Source of the DNA: Amycolatopsis nigrescens CSC17Ta-90
GTDB taxonomy: Bacteria; Actinomycetota; Actinomycetes; Mycobacteriales; Pseudonocardiaceae
Assembly (NCBI RefSeq): GCF_000384315.1
Contig: NZ_ARVW01000001.1
Span: forward strand, 3,658,157 to 3,722,156
Reading direction: 5' to 3'
Length of the DNA stretch: 64,000 nt
Numbering within the stretch: the first letter of the stretch is position 1; the number at the start of each line of letters is the position of its first letter. This document shows positions 23,954 to 32,481 of the stretch, one piece after another. Position numbers and translations under genes: made by a program. Below the pieces are notes generated by a model, which was not told where the DNA came from, searched no databases, and was given only the letters and a program-made list of their open reading frames with translations.

Positions 23954-25575
23954 TGACCGGCCCCGGCCCGCTCGATGATCGCGGCGGTGTCCACCCCGGT
24001 GGGCAGCGTGCCGAAGGCGATGCCCCAGTCGCCGGCGAACCGGGACGCGCAGAACGCGTCGGCCACCGCCGGATGCCCGTGCCGCACCAGCAGCGAACCC
24101 TGCAGCACGACGGCCATCGACTCGACCACCCGGCGGGCCCGGTACTCCATGTCGGTGAAGTCGGTGAACTCCTTGCGCAGCCGCTCGACCGCGTCGTCCA
24201 GCCGGGCGTCCGCGCCGGTCGCGTGTCCCACCTCGGTGAAGAACGCCTCCACCGACTCCGGCTGCTTCGCCATGGCGCGCAAGGCATCCAGCGCGGCCAC
24301 GTTGCCCGAACCCTCCCAAATGGACATCAGCGGCGCCTCCCGGTACAGCCGCGGCATCCCGGACTCTTCGACGTAACCGTTGCCGCCGAAGCATTCCAGC
24401 GCTTCGGCGGCGTGCGCCGGGGCGCGTTTGCACACCCAGTACTTCGTCACCGCCAGTCCGAGCCGGCGGAAGGCCTGCTCGGCCGGGTCGTCCTGGCGGT
24501 CGGTCGCGCCGGCCAGCCGCATGCCGACCGTGGTCGCCGCTTCGGCCTCCACCGCGAGGTCCGCCAGCACGTTCGCCATCAGCGGCTGGTCGACCAGCGG
24601 CTTGCCGAAGGCGCTGCGGTGCGTGGTGTGGTGCACCGCGCGCACCACACCGGTGCGCATCGCGGAGGCGCTGCCGAGCGCGCAGTCCAGCCTGGTGTTG
24701 TTGACCATCTCGATGATGGTCTTCACGCCGCGGCCCTCTTCGCCGACGAGCCAGCCGACCGCGTTGTCGTACTCGATCTCCGAGGACGCGTTGGACCGGT
24801 TGCCCAGCTTGTCCTTCAGGCGCTGCAGGCGGATCGGGTTGCGCGTGCCGTCCGGCAGCACCCGCGGCAGCAGGAAGCAGGACAGCCCGCCCGGCGCCTG
24901 CGCGAGGGTGAGGAACAGGTCCGACATCGGTGCCGAGGTGAACCACTTGTGCCCGACGAGCACGTAGCTGCCGTCCCCGGCGGGCCGCGCGGTGGTGGTG
25001 TTCGCGCGCACGTCCGAGCCGCCCTGCTTCTCGGTCATCGACATGCCCGCGATCAGCCCGCGCTTGGTGCTCGGCTCGCGCAGCCCGTAGTCGTACTCCT
25101 TGGCCGCCAGCAGCGGCTCGTAGACCGCCGCCAGCTCCGGGCTGTGGCGAAGCGCGGGGATCGCCGCGTAGGTCATCGAAATCGGACAGGTGTGCCCGGC
25201 ATCGACCTGGCCCCAGACGAACACCTTCGCCGCGCGGGCGACATGCGCGCCGGGCCGGTTCTCGCGCCACGGCGTGCCGTGCAGCCCGTGCGACACCGCG
25301 ACCTTCATCAGCTCGTGCCAGTACGGGTGGAACTCGACCTCGTCGATCCGGTGGCCGTACCGGTCGTGCGTGCGCAGCGCCGGCTTGTTCTCGTCGACCA
25401 GCCGGCCCCATTCCTGCGCCTGCTCGCCACCGGCCCGGCGGCCGAGCTCGCGCAGCTCGGGCTCGGCCCAGTCGCCACCCTCCCGGCGCAGGCCCTCCAG
25501 CAGGGCCGGGTCGTCGGCGACGTCGTAGCCGACCAGCGGCGGCACCTGGTTGGTCACTTCATGGGTGGTGGGCAT
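23950..25575 (-). CDS. Acyl-CoA dehydrogenase, AidB-like
   Basis: The 541-residue flavoprotein has exactly the E. coli AidB length and the same class motifs: MSMTEKQGGSDVRANTT, GHKWFTSAPMSD, an R-L-D-C-A-L-G-S-A helix, ECFGGNGYVEESGMPRLYRE and WEGSGNVAALD. AidB itself is implicated in the alkylation response, but the operon with two enoyl-CoA hydratases and a TetR gene favours a catabolic acyl-CoA dehydrogenase role. Its 5' end overlaps tetR by 17 nt. Confidence 0.86.
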   Translation of the reverse strand: MPTTHEVTNQVPPLVGYDVADDPALLEGLRREGGDWAEPELRELGRRAGGEQAQEWGRLVDENKPALRTHDRYGHRIDEVEFHPYWHELMKVAVSHGLHGTPWRENRPGAHVARAAKVFVWGQVDAGHTCPISMTYAAIPALRHSPELAAVYEPLLAAKEYDYGLREPSTKRGLIAGMSMTEKQGGSDVRANTTTARPAGDGSYVLVGHKWFTSAPMSDLFLTLAQAPGGLSCFLLPRVLPDGTRNPIRLQRLKDKLGNRSNASSEIEYDNAVGWLVGEEGRGVKTIIEMVNNTRLDCALGSASAMRTGVVRAVHHTTHRSAFGKPLVDQPLMANVLADLAVEAEAATTVGMRLAGATDRQDDPAEQAFRRLGLAVTKYWVCKRAPAHAAEALECFGGNGYVEESGMPRLYREAPLMSIWEGSGNVAALDALRAMAKQPESVEAFFTEVGHATGADARLDDAVERLRKEFTDFTDMEYRARRVVESMAVVLQGSLLVRHGHPAVADAFCASRFAGDWGIAFGTLPTGVDTAAIIERAGAGQ

Positions 25576-26209
25576 CGGGACCTCCTGTGTTTCGCGGCTC
25601 GGCAGCGGGGACCTCGCGGCCGGGTCGTCCCATCGCGCGCAGGACGAAGGTGCAGAGCTCGGGGATGGCCGCGGCGTCGCCCGAGGTGAGCGGGCCGATC
25701 AGGACCTCGGCCGCGGCGCCGACGATGGCGGCGGCGGTGAGCTCGGCGTCCTGCGGCGGCAGGACACCGGTGCGCACGCCCTCGCGGATGTGCGCGGCGG
25801 CCACATCCCGGAAGGCGCGGCGGAAGACCAGCCGCTCGGCCTCGACCGGGGCGTCCACCGGTTCGGCGAGCAACGCGTACGCCAGCCGTGGTGCCTTCAA
25901 CGCGCGAAGGGCGAAGGTTTCGATCACCGCGACCACTCGCTCGACTACGTCTCCTTCGCGCTGCGAAGCGAGCTCAACGGCGGCGACCTCGCGGCCGACC
26001 ACCATCCGGAACAGCTCGGCGACCAGCTCGGCCTTGCCGGGGAAGTGCCGGTACACGCTGCCCACCGCGATCCCGGCGCGCTCGGCGACCGCGGACACCG
26101 AGCAGCCCGCGTAGCCGCGGTCGGCGAGCAGGGCGACCGCGGCGTCCAGCACGGCGGCGCGCTGGGCGTCCAGCCGCTCCTGGACCTTCGGGGTTCGTCG
26201 GTAGGGCAC
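25559..26209 (-). CDS. TetR family regulator of the acyl-CoA operon
   Basis: The 216-residue protein has a TetR N-terminus (VLDAAVALLADRGYAGCSVS, AERAGIAVGSVYRHFPGKAEL) and a helical effector domain. It is the first gene of the tetR-dehydrogenase-hydratase-hydratase operon and overlaps the dehydrogenase by 17 nt. A near-perfect palindrome 9-23 bp upstream of its start suggests autoregulation, probably relieved by an acyl-CoA (inference from context). Confidence 0.87.
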   Translation of the reverse strand: MPYRRTPKVQERLDAQRAAVLDAAVALLADRGYAGCSVSAVAERAGIAVGSVYRHFPGKAELVAELFRMVVGREVAAVELASQREGDVVERVVAVIETFALRALKAPRLAYALLAEPVDAPVEAERLVFRRAFRDVAAAHIREGVRTGVLPPQDAELTAAAIVGAAAEVLIGPLTSGDAAAIPELCTFVLRAMGRPGREVPAAEPRNTGGPDAHHP

Positions 26210-26217
26210 CTAAAGAG

Positions 26218-26232
26218 TGAATCACTGATTCA
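26218..26232. promoter_or_regulatory. Operator TGAATCA-C-TGATTCA upstream of the tetR operon
   Basis: Perfect 7-bp arms around one base, 9 bp from the tetR start and about 30 bp before the -10 of the divergent oxidoreductase gene. It could regulate both. Confidence 0.6.
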
Positions 26233-26261
26233 TTACTTCAGGCAAGGGGCTGGATGCCGGA

Positions 26262-26267
26262 TAGGAT
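26262..26267 (+). promoter_or_regulatory. -10 hexamer for the deazaflavin-dependent oxidoreductase gene, leaderless
   Basis: TAGGAT ends 7 nt before ATG 26275, which supports that start over ATG 26254. Confidence 0.4.
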
Positions 26268-26274
26268 CCGGTGC

Positions 26275-26661
26275 ATGCGGCTGCCCGATCGCCTGGCCAG
26301 GTTCAACCGGTATGTCACCAACCCCGTCCAGCGGCTATGGGCTGGCAGCCTGCCCGGGTTCGGCATCATCGAGCACACCGGCCGGAAGTCCGGGCGGGCG
26401 TACCGGACGCCGGTGAACGTGTTCCGGGTACCGGACGGGTTCGCGGTGCTGCTCACCTACGGCCCGGACCGCGACTGGGTGAAGAACCTGGTCGCGGCCG
26501 GCGGCGGCGCGCTGGCGCATCGCGGCCGCACCGTGCCGATCGCCGGACCGCGGGTGCTGCCGGTCGCCGAGGCGCACGAGTTCCTGCCGCCTCGCCCCTC
26601 CGCGCTGGCCCGCCGCCTGCACGTCGACTTCGTCCTGCACGTCACCACTCCCGGCAAATAG
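26275..26661 (+). CDS. Nitroreductase family deazaflavin-dependent oxidoreductase (Ddn-like)
   Basis: The 128-residue protein shows the split beta-barrel F420-dependent family pattern: RLARFNRYVTNPVQRLWAG, IIEHTGRKSGRAYRTPVNVF, YGPDRDWVKNLVAAGG and a C-terminal LHVDFVLHV strand. Such enzymes use reduced coenzyme F420 to reduce quinones or related substrates. F420 use is inferred from the family. Its last codons and stop (Pro-Gly-Lys-stop) are supplied by a palindrome shared with the opposing CDF transporter gene. Confidence 0.85.
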   Translation: MRLPDRLARFNRYVTNPVQRLWAGSLPGFGIIEHTGRKSGRAYRTPVNVFRVPDGFAVLLTYGPDRDWVKNLVAAGGGALAHRGRTVPIAGPRVLPVAEAHEFLPPRPSALARRLHVDFVLHVTTPGK

Positions 26662-26711
26662 CCGGCTTTTTGCCCTTTCGCGAGAGGGCGAAAAGGCGGC
26701 TATTTGCCTGG
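26650..26711. terminator. 62-bp hairpin giving both convergent genes a PGK-stop end (palindrome family C)
   Basis: Two 31-nt halves pair with four mismatches; the core is GGCAAATAGCCG. TAG of the plus-strand gene (26659-26661) and TAG of the minus-strand gene (26700-26702) both come from the repeat. A perfect 26-bp relative is at 60086-60111. Confidence 0.82.
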
Positions 26712-27701
26712 TGGGGGGCCGTAGCGGGCAAGGACGGCGGCGCGGAGGGCGGGGTCCGTGCGCGGCACCGGCTCGATGAACACCTCGGTGACGTCGTTGA
26801 ACTCCTCGTCCAGCTCGCCGGCCAGCCGCACGCAGAGCCGTTCCAGGTCGGCCGCCGACAGCGAGTCGTCGAAGTCCACTCTGGCGCACACCAGTACCCG
26901 GTCGGTGCCCATCAGCATGGTCTGCAGATCCACCACGGCCTCGATCTCCGGCGTACCGTCCAGCTTCCGCCGGATCCCGCGGACCAGCACCGGATCCGCC
27001 TGCCTGCCGATCAGCAGCCCGCGATTGGTCCGGCCGAGCAGGTAGGCCACCCCGGCCAGCAGCGTGCCGATCGCGATCGAGGCGGCGCCGTCCCAGACCG
27101 CCGAGCCGGTCAGCTGGTGCAGGCCGATGCCGGCGAACGCGAGCAGCAGCCCGGCCAGCGCGGCGGAGTCCTCGAACAGCACGGTCTTCGGCGCCGGGTC
27201 GTCGATCAGCCGGAGGTACTCCGCGATCGACTTGCCCGCGTCGGCCGAATCCCGGCGGACCTGGCGCATCGCCTGCAGCCAGGAGGTCGACTCCATCGCG
27301 AACGCCAGCGCCAGCACGATGTAGCCGACCAGCGGGCTGGACTGCTCCTTCGGCTCGCCGAAGACAGTGCTGAACCCCTCGTAGAACGCGAACATCGCGC
27401 CGGAGGCGAAGATCGAGACGGCCGCCAGCAGCGACCAGAAGTACCGTTCCTTGCCGTAGCCGAAGGGATGCACCCGGTCGGCCGGCCGATCCGAACGCCG
27501 GAGCGCGGTGAGCAGCAGCACCTCGGTGAAGGTGTCCGCCACCGAATGCGCCGCCTCGGACAGCATCGCGCCAGAGCCGGTGATCAGCCCGGCGATCAGC
27601 TTTAGCACCGCGATGGCCAGGTTCACGCCGCCGGCCAGGAGCACGGTGAGAGTGCTTTCGCCGCCGTTCTCGGTCGCCTCGCTGACTTCCCGTGCGTTCA
27701 C
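26700..27701 (-). CDS. Cation diffusion facilitator family transporter
   Basis: The 333-residue CDF protein has six membrane segments; metal-site helices are GAMLSEAAHSVADTFTEVLL (helix II) and VLFEDSAALAGLLLAFAGI (helix V). HPFGYGKERYFWSLLAAVSI matches the ZnT9-like subgroup. A cytoplasmic C-terminal domain follows (about 225-320). It probably exports Zn2+ or another divalent cation by proton antiport. The start codon is GTG. Confidence 0.87.
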   Translation of the reverse strand: MNAREVSEATENGGESTLTVLLAGGVNLAIAVLKLIAGLITGSGAMLSEAAHSVADTFTEVLLLTALRRSDRPADRVHPFGYGKERYFWSLLAAVSIFASGAMFAFYEGFSTVFGEPKEQSSPLVGYIVLALAFAMESTSWLQAMRQVRRDSADAGKSIAEYLRLIDDPAPKTVLFEDSAALAGLLLAFAGIGLHQLTGSAVWDGAASIAIGTLLAGVAYLLGRTNRGLLIGRQADPVLVRGIRRKLDGTPEIEAVVDLQTMLMGTDRVLVCARVDFDDSLSAADLERLCVRLAGELDEEFNDVTEVFIEPVPRTDPALRAAVLARYGPPPGK

Positions 27702-27741
27702 CGGCCGATCGTAGAACCGCCGCGATCATCCGGCAGGGTGG

Positions 27742-28308
27742 TCAGAGCCGGTGCAGGCCGTCCAGCACCCGGCGGAGCACCTTGAACTGGGGTCGCCCGT
27801 CGGCGTCCGTGCCATTGCCGTGGATCCGCACCAGGTCCAGGTCGGCCATATCGCTGAGCAGCACCCTGGCCACCCCGAGCGGGACCGAAAGCAGCGCGGC
27901 GACCTCGGCCACCGAACGCGGAGTGGTGCACAGCGCGCGCACCGGCTGGTACTCACTGCCCAGCGCGTCGCCTTCCCAGCGGGCGTCGTCGCGGATGGAC
28001 ACCAGCGTCTCGATCGCCAGCTGGTGCGCGCATTTGGTGCGGCCTCGGGTGAGCACGTAGGGCCGGACGCGGGAGCGTGAGCCGGCGGGCTCCAGCATGG
28101 CCTGCACGGTCTGGAAGGCTCCGGTGGAGCCGCCCGGCGGGCGGGGCGCGGGTACCGCGGGGAACTCCTCGGTGATCGGGTCGTCCGGTTCGGAGTACCG
28201 CTCGAGCAGTTGGGTGGACGGGAACCGCGCGCCCGCGGTACGTCGGACGGCTGCCCGGTGCCGGTGTCGCAGCCGGGCGGCCGGCGGCTCGCCGGGTCGT
28301 TCGTCCAT
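27742..28308 (-). CDS. DUF742 family protein (conservon CvnC-like), orphan
   Basis: The 188-residue protein has a variable proline-rich N-terminus and a conserved DUF742 domain (about 85-185): RPYVLTRGRTK, LAIETLVSI, EVAALLSVPLGVARVLLSDM and a winged-helix-like end. In Streptomyces conservons the DUF742 protein sits with a sensor kinase, a roadblock/LC7 protein and a small GTPase; none is present here, so this is a stand-alone copy. ATG 28308 follows GGGGGCG. Confidence 0.85.
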   Translation of the reverse strand: MDERPGEPPAARLRHRHRAAVRRTAGARFPSTQLLERYSEPDDPITEEFPAVPAPRPPGGSTGAFQTVQAMLEPAGSRSRVRPYVLTRGRTKCAHQLAIETLVSIRDDARWEGDALGSEYQPVRALCTTPRSVAEVAALLSVPLGVARVLLSDMADLDLVRIHGNGTDADGRPQFKVLRRVLDGLHRL

Positions 28309-28627
28309 GTACGTCGCCCCCACTTGCTCAGTCCGGATGGGCCGCGGGTGCCTCCGGCGAGGGCAGTCCTTGCCGGGGCCACCTCGTAGTGTTGGGCATC
28401 AGCGGCCGGGCGTATATCCGCGATTCGGCTGAATGGTTGTGTCCTTTACCGCCTATAACGACCGGGCAAGCACCCAGACGTGTGCTGGGCCACATTTTTT
28501 CACCCCGTTCGGCGCAACGTCCGTGACACTTTCATGCGAAACCAGCCATAAGCCGCCACCGTCCGCGATGGAGACACAAAGGACGCCTTCAGTGCTATTT
28601 CGCACCGAAGGCGTCCCTCGGATCTTG
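28309..28627. other. Intergenic region before DUF742 and after the etfD-like gene
   Basis: About 319 bp. It holds the DUF742 promoter region, an AT-richer stretch around 28490-28505 (CACATTTTTTCACC) and the hairpin at 28579-28618. No gene with coding character was seen. Confidence 0.5.
28579..28618. terminator. Hairpin downstream of the etfD-like gene
   Basis: 17-nt arms at 28579-28595 and 28602-28618 (core GGACGCCTTC/GAAGGCGTCC, two mismatches) with a 6-nt loop, 10 bp beyond the etfD-like stop. Confidence 0.75.
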
Positions 28628-31045
28628 CTATTTGTCCTGGTCGGACTGGGTGGTCCCGGTGGCGACCTGATCGGTCGGCAGATCGGCCTTCCCGTCAGCC
28701 ACGCCGCCCTCCGCCTCGCCGCCGGCCTCCGTGCCGGTGCCCGCCGTGGACGGTCCGCTGCCGTTGGCCGATGGCGCTTGACCGCTCGGGTCCTCGTGCC
28801 CGAGCGGGGCCTCCGGCTCGGGTTCCTGGCTCACCACCCGCGCTGGCGCCTTCGGCTTGCGCTTGACCGCCGAGAGCAGCAGCTGGGCGACGTCCACCAC
28901 TTCGACGTTCTCGTTCGCCCTGCCGTCGTTCTGCCGGGACGTGACCCCGTCGGTCAGCATCACCCGGCAGAACGGGCAGCCGGTGGCGATCTTCGTCGGC
29001 GCGGTGCCGAGCGCCTCGTCCACCCGCTCCACGTTGATCCGCTTGCCGATCTTCTCTTCCATCCACATCCGCGCGCCACCGGCGCCGCAGCACATGGACT
29101 GGTCGCCGTGCCGCGGCATCTCCCGCAGCGTGGCGCCGGAGGAGCCGACCAGATCGCGCGGCGCGTCGTAGACCTTGTTGTGCCGGCCCAGATAACACGG
29201 GTCGTGGTAGGTCACGTCCTCCGCGATCGGCGCGATCGGCACCAGCTGCTTCTCGCGCACCAGGCGGTTCAGCAGCTGGGTGTGGTGCACGACCTCGTAG
29301 TCGCCGCCCAGCTCCGGGTACTCGTTGGCCAGCGTGTTGAAGCAGTGCGCGCAGGTGACCACGATCTTGCGCTGCACCGGGTTCCGGTTCTCGAACACCG
29401 AGTTCAGCATCTCGACGTTCTGCTGCGCGAGCATCTGGAACAGGAACTCGTTGCCGGCGCGCCGCGCCGGGTCGCCGGTGCAGGACTCCTCCGGGCCGAG
29501 CACGGTGTAGGAGACCCCGGCCATGTGCAGCAGCTCCGCCACCGCGCGGGTGGTCTTCTTCGCCCGGTCCTCGAAGGCGCCGGCGCAGCCGACCCAGAAC
29601 AGGTACTCGGTGTCGCCGAGCTCCCCGTCAAAAACCGGCACCTCGAAGTCCAAATCTTCTGTCCACTGTAGACGGTCCTTGGCGTTCTGCCCCCACGGGT
29701 TGCCCTTGTTCTCCAGGTTCTTGAACATCCCGTTCAGCTCGCTCGGGAAGTTCGACTCGATCATCACCTGGTACCGGCGCATGTCCACGATGTGGTCGAC
29801 GTGCTCGATGTCCACCGGGCACTGCTCGACGCAGGCGCCGCAGGAGGTGCAGGACCACAGCACCTCCGGGTCGATCACCCCGCCCAGCTCACCGTTCTCG
29901 CCGGGGCCGCCGATCAGCGGCCGCTCGGCCTCGGCCAGCGCGAGCACGTCGATCCCGGCGTGCCGCTCCTCTTCGGTCTCGCCCTGCAGGCCGATCTCGT
30001 CGCCGGCCATGTCCTTCTTGCCGCCGGCAAGCAGGTACGGCGCCTTGGCGTAGGCGTGGTCGCGCAGCTGGGTGATCAGCAGCTTCGGCGAGAGCGGCTT
30101 GCCGGTGTTCCAGGCCGGGCACTGCGACTGGCAGCGGCCGCATTCGGTGCAGGTGGTGAAGTCCAGCCAGCCCTTCCAGCTGAAGTCCTCGATCTTGCCG
30201 GCGCCGAACACGTCCTTTTCCGGATCGGCTTCTTCGAAATCGAGCGGCTTGCCCTCGCTCATCATCGGCTTGACCTTGCCGAGTGCCACCGAGCCGTCGG
30301 CTTCGCGCTTGAAGTAGATGTTGAAGAATGCGCTGAACCGGTGCCAGGCCACCCCCATGGTCATCTTCTTGGAAATGACAAAAAGCCAGATGGTGGCGCT
30401 CATCAGCTTGATAAAAGCGAAAACCGAAACCAGATCCGGGCTGGCCGGCAGCAGCTCGCCGAGCGGGTTGGACACGATCGCCGCCCACAGCGGGGTCTCG
30501 TGCACGCCGAGCGCGGCCTTGCCGGCGCGCACCCCCAGGATGCCGATGCCCTCGATCAGCACCACGGCCTCGATGAAGTACGCCCAGCGGAAGTTCGAGC
30601 CCTGGAACCGGGACTGCCGGTCCGCCCGGCGCGGGTGGTTCAGCTGCCGGATCACGATCAGCGCCAGGATGCCGACCACGGTGCCGATCCCGAGCAGCTC
30701 CATCAGCAGCTGGAACAGCGACCAGTCGTCCAGGATCGGCCAGCCCCAGGTCGGCACGAACACCTCGCCGTATGCCTCGAACAGGGCCAGCGAGCCGATC
30801 AGGAAGCCCCACATGACCACCCAGTGCGCGGGTGCGACGCGGCGGTCTTTCATCATCCGGGTGTGCGCCACGAACTCTTCGCCCAGCGTGAACATGCGCC
30901 GGAAGAAGGGACCGTTGCGAGTGCCGTCCGGCTGGCCCAGCCGGACAATGCGGACAAACTTGGCAATGGTCACGCCGAACATGGTCCAGGCGACGATGCC
31001 AAGCACGACCGCGATCCCGCCGAGCGTGATCTGTACAGCGCCCAT
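28628..31045 (-). CDS. etfD: Membrane heterodisulfide-reductase-like Fe-S oxidoreductase (EtfD-like)
   Basis: The 805-residue protein has five or six N-terminal membrane helices (about 1-250), two 4Fe-4S ferredoxin motifs (CTECGRCQSQCP and CTSCGACVEQCP), and two CCG domains (VGCAGAFEDRA...GPEESCTGDPARR; CAHCFN...HDPCYLGRHN...CCGAGGARMW). The order matches mycobacterial Rv0338c/EtfD, which takes electrons from ETF produced by acyl-CoA dehydrogenases and delivers them to menaquinone. The acidic, low-complexity tail (about 720-805) is variable. Its promoter shares a TTAC-N6-GTAA palindrome with the fadE5-like promoter. Confidence 0.85.
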   Translation of the reverse strand: MGAVQITLGGIAVVLGIVAWTMFGVTIAKFVRIVRLGQPDGTRNGPFFRRMFTLGEEFVAHTRMMKDRRVAPAHWVVMWGFLIGSLALFEAYGEVFVPTWGWPILDDWSLFQLLMELLGIGTVVGILALIVIRQLNHPRRADRQSRFQGSNFRWAYFIEAVVLIEGIGILGVRAGKAALGVHETPLWAAIVSNPLGELLPASPDLVSVFAFIKLMSATIWLFVISKKMTMGVAWHRFSAFFNIYFKREADGSVALGKVKPMMSEGKPLDFEEADPEKDVFGAGKIEDFSWKGWLDFTTCTECGRCQSQCPAWNTGKPLSPKLLITQLRDHAYAKAPYLLAGGKKDMAGDEIGLQGETEEERHAGIDVLALAEAERPLIGGPGENGELGGVIDPEVLWSCTSCGACVEQCPVDIEHVDHIVDMRRYQVMIESNFPSELNGMFKNLENKGNPWGQNAKDRLQWTEDLDFEVPVFDGELGDTEYLFWVGCAGAFEDRAKKTTRAVAELLHMAGVSYTVLGPEESCTGDPARRAGNEFLFQMLAQQNVEMLNSVFENRNPVQRKIVVTCAHCFNTLANEYPELGGDYEVVHHTQLLNRLVREKQLVPIAPIAEDVTYHDPCYLGRHNKVYDAPRDLVGSSGATLREMPRHGDQSMCCGAGGARMWMEEKIGKRINVERVDEALGTAPTKIATGCPFCRVMLTDGVTSRQNDGRANENVEVVDVAQLLLSAVKRKPKAPARVVSQEPEPEAPLGHEDPSGQAPSANGSGPSTAGTGTEAGGEAEGGVADGKADLPTDQVATGTTQSDQDK

Positions 31046-31097
31046 GTTCGGGAGCCTTTCGTCCGGATGTGGTGGTTGGTGGGGAGCCTAACGCTTC

Positions 31098-31111
31098 TTA
31101 CTGATGAGTAA
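31098..31111. promoter_or_regulatory. Palindrome TTACT-GATG-AGTAA between etfD-like and tetR genes
   Basis: Perfect 5-bp arms, 53 bp upstream of the etfD-like ATG and about 100 bp upstream of the divergent tetR start. It resembles TTACCTGTGAGTAA at 7729-7742 before the fadE5-like gene. Probably the operator of the adjacent TetR. Confidence 0.55.
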
Positions 31112-31212
31112 CCGATCAGCGCGGGCTAAGTCCCACCGATGTGGTGTACAACTCGCCAGGTATTGGGACGATGGTTCTGTTAGTTTGGCGAGATGCGTGC
31201 GGGGCAGAGCGG

Positions 31213-31773
31213 GTGAAGACCCAGCCGGACGGGCGCAAGGCCCGAGGTGAGCGGCGGCGTGCCGAGCTGATCGAGGCCGCCCTGCGGGTGATCGAGCGCG
31301 ACGGGGTCACCGGGGTCACCCATCGCACGGTCGCCGCCGAAGCCGGGGTGCCGACGACCTCGACCACCTATCACTTCGCCAGCCTCGACGACCTGCTGCT
31401 GGCCACCCTGATCAGCTGCGCGCGGGACATGGCCACCGAGGTCTACTGGATGATCGACCGGGCCCGTTCCCGCGGCAGCCGCGGCGCCGAGGAGGTCGCC
31501 GCGCTGCTCGCCGAGGCGCTCGGCCCACGCCGCGGCCGGACCATGGCCGAGTACGAGCTGTACCTGCTCGCGGCGCGGCGCCCGGAGCTGCGGCCGGCCG
31601 CGCGGCGCTGGCTGGACGTGCTGACCTCGATGGTCCGGCACGACGACGAGGTGGCCTTCCGGGTCTTCCTCGCCGGTATCGACGGCCTACTCGTGCAGGG
31701 CCTGATCGACGACGAGCCGCCGAGCGCCGAAGAGCTGCGCCCCGTCGTCGACTACCTGCTCAAGCCGCACTGA
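31213..31773 (+). CDS. TetR family regulator, divergent from the etfD-like gene
   Basis: The 186-residue protein has a TetR helix-turn-helix (RRRAELIEAALRVIERDGVT, HRTVAAEAGVPTTSTTYHFA) and a regulatory domain with a conserved RTMAEYELYLLAARRPELRP helix. GTG 31213 was chosen because TetR similarity begins there; longer in-frame starts add a poor leader. It probably binds the TTACT-N4-AGTAA palindrome in the shared intergenic region and could coordinate fatty-acid electron transfer. Confidence 0.84.
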   Translation: MKTQPDGRKARGERRRAELIEAALRVIERDGVTGVTHRTVAAEAGVPTTSTTYHFASLDDLLLATLISCARDMATEVYWMIDRARSRGSRGAEEVAALLAEALGPRRGRTMAEYELYLLAARRPELRPAARRWLDVLTSMVRHDDEVAFRVFLAGIDGLLVQGLIDDEPPSAEELRPVVDYLLKPH

Positions 31774-31780
31774 CTCCTCG

Positions 31781-32314
31781 TCAGCCCTTGTTCTCGTAGA
31801 CGCCGGTGAGGGTGGCGCGGGCCAGGGTGTGGCTGAACAGGTTGAAACCGAGGAACGCCGGGGTGCCGTCGGAGATGCCGAGCGACTCCACGTCCACCGC
31901 GTGCACCACGAAGAGGTACCGGTGCGGGCCGTGTCCGGGCGGCGGTGCGGCGCCGAGGAACCGCCGCACCCCGCCGTCGTTGCTCAAGGTGATCGCGGAG
32001 TCCGGCAGTCCGGAACCGTCACCGGCGCCGGTGGCCAGCTCGGTGACCGAGGCGGGCAGGTCGAACACCGCCCAGTGCCAGAACCCGCTGGCGGTCGGCG
32101 CGTCCGGGTCGAAGCAGGTGACCGCGAAGCTCTTGGTCTCGGCGGGAAAGCCCGACCAGGCCAGGTGCGGTGAGACGTCCTCGCCGCCCGGTACGCCGAA
32201 CAGCCCGCTCAGCTGCGGCGCGGCCAGCGTCTGGCCGTCGGAGAGGTCGTCGCTGCGCACGGTGAAACTGGGCACCGAAGGCAGGAAGTCGTACGGGTTG
32301 GGTGGCTGGGCCAT
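31781..32314 (-). CDS. YbhB/YbcL family Raf kinase inhibitor-like (PEBP) protein
   Basis: The 177-residue protein has PEBP motifs: [53 protein letters not shown] and [11 protein letters not shown]. Bacterial members are cytoplasmic ligand-binding proteins of unclear role. ATG follows GGAGGAAGC. It ends 8 bp from the tetR stop. Confidence 0.9.
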   Translation of the reverse strand: MAQPPNPYDFLPSVPSFTVRSDDLSDGQTLAAPQLSGLFGVPGGEDVSPHLAWSGFPAETKSFAVTCFDPDAPTASGFWHWAVFDLPASVTELATGAGDGSGLPDSAITLSNDGGVRRFLGAAPPPGHGPHRYLFVVHAVDVESLGISDGTPAFLGFNLFSHTLARATLTGVYENKG

Positions 32315-32481
32315 GCTTCCTCCAGTTCAGGCGGATCACTCGCGGGGCCAAGGCTAGAGCCTGGTGTGCCCGGCCGGAGGTAGGGGAAGCCTCAGGGGCG
32401 ATTCGGGGGTTCACCCCGATGTCGCCGGAGGACGGACCCCTTAGCGTCATGCCAGGTAGAAACCTGCTTGGGGAGGACGCA

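Noticed and set aside
23950..25575. AidB-like gene as a DNA alkylation-repair gene
   Set aside because: It lies in a TetR-led operon with two enoyl-CoA hydratases and no ada or alkA; a catabolic role is more likely.
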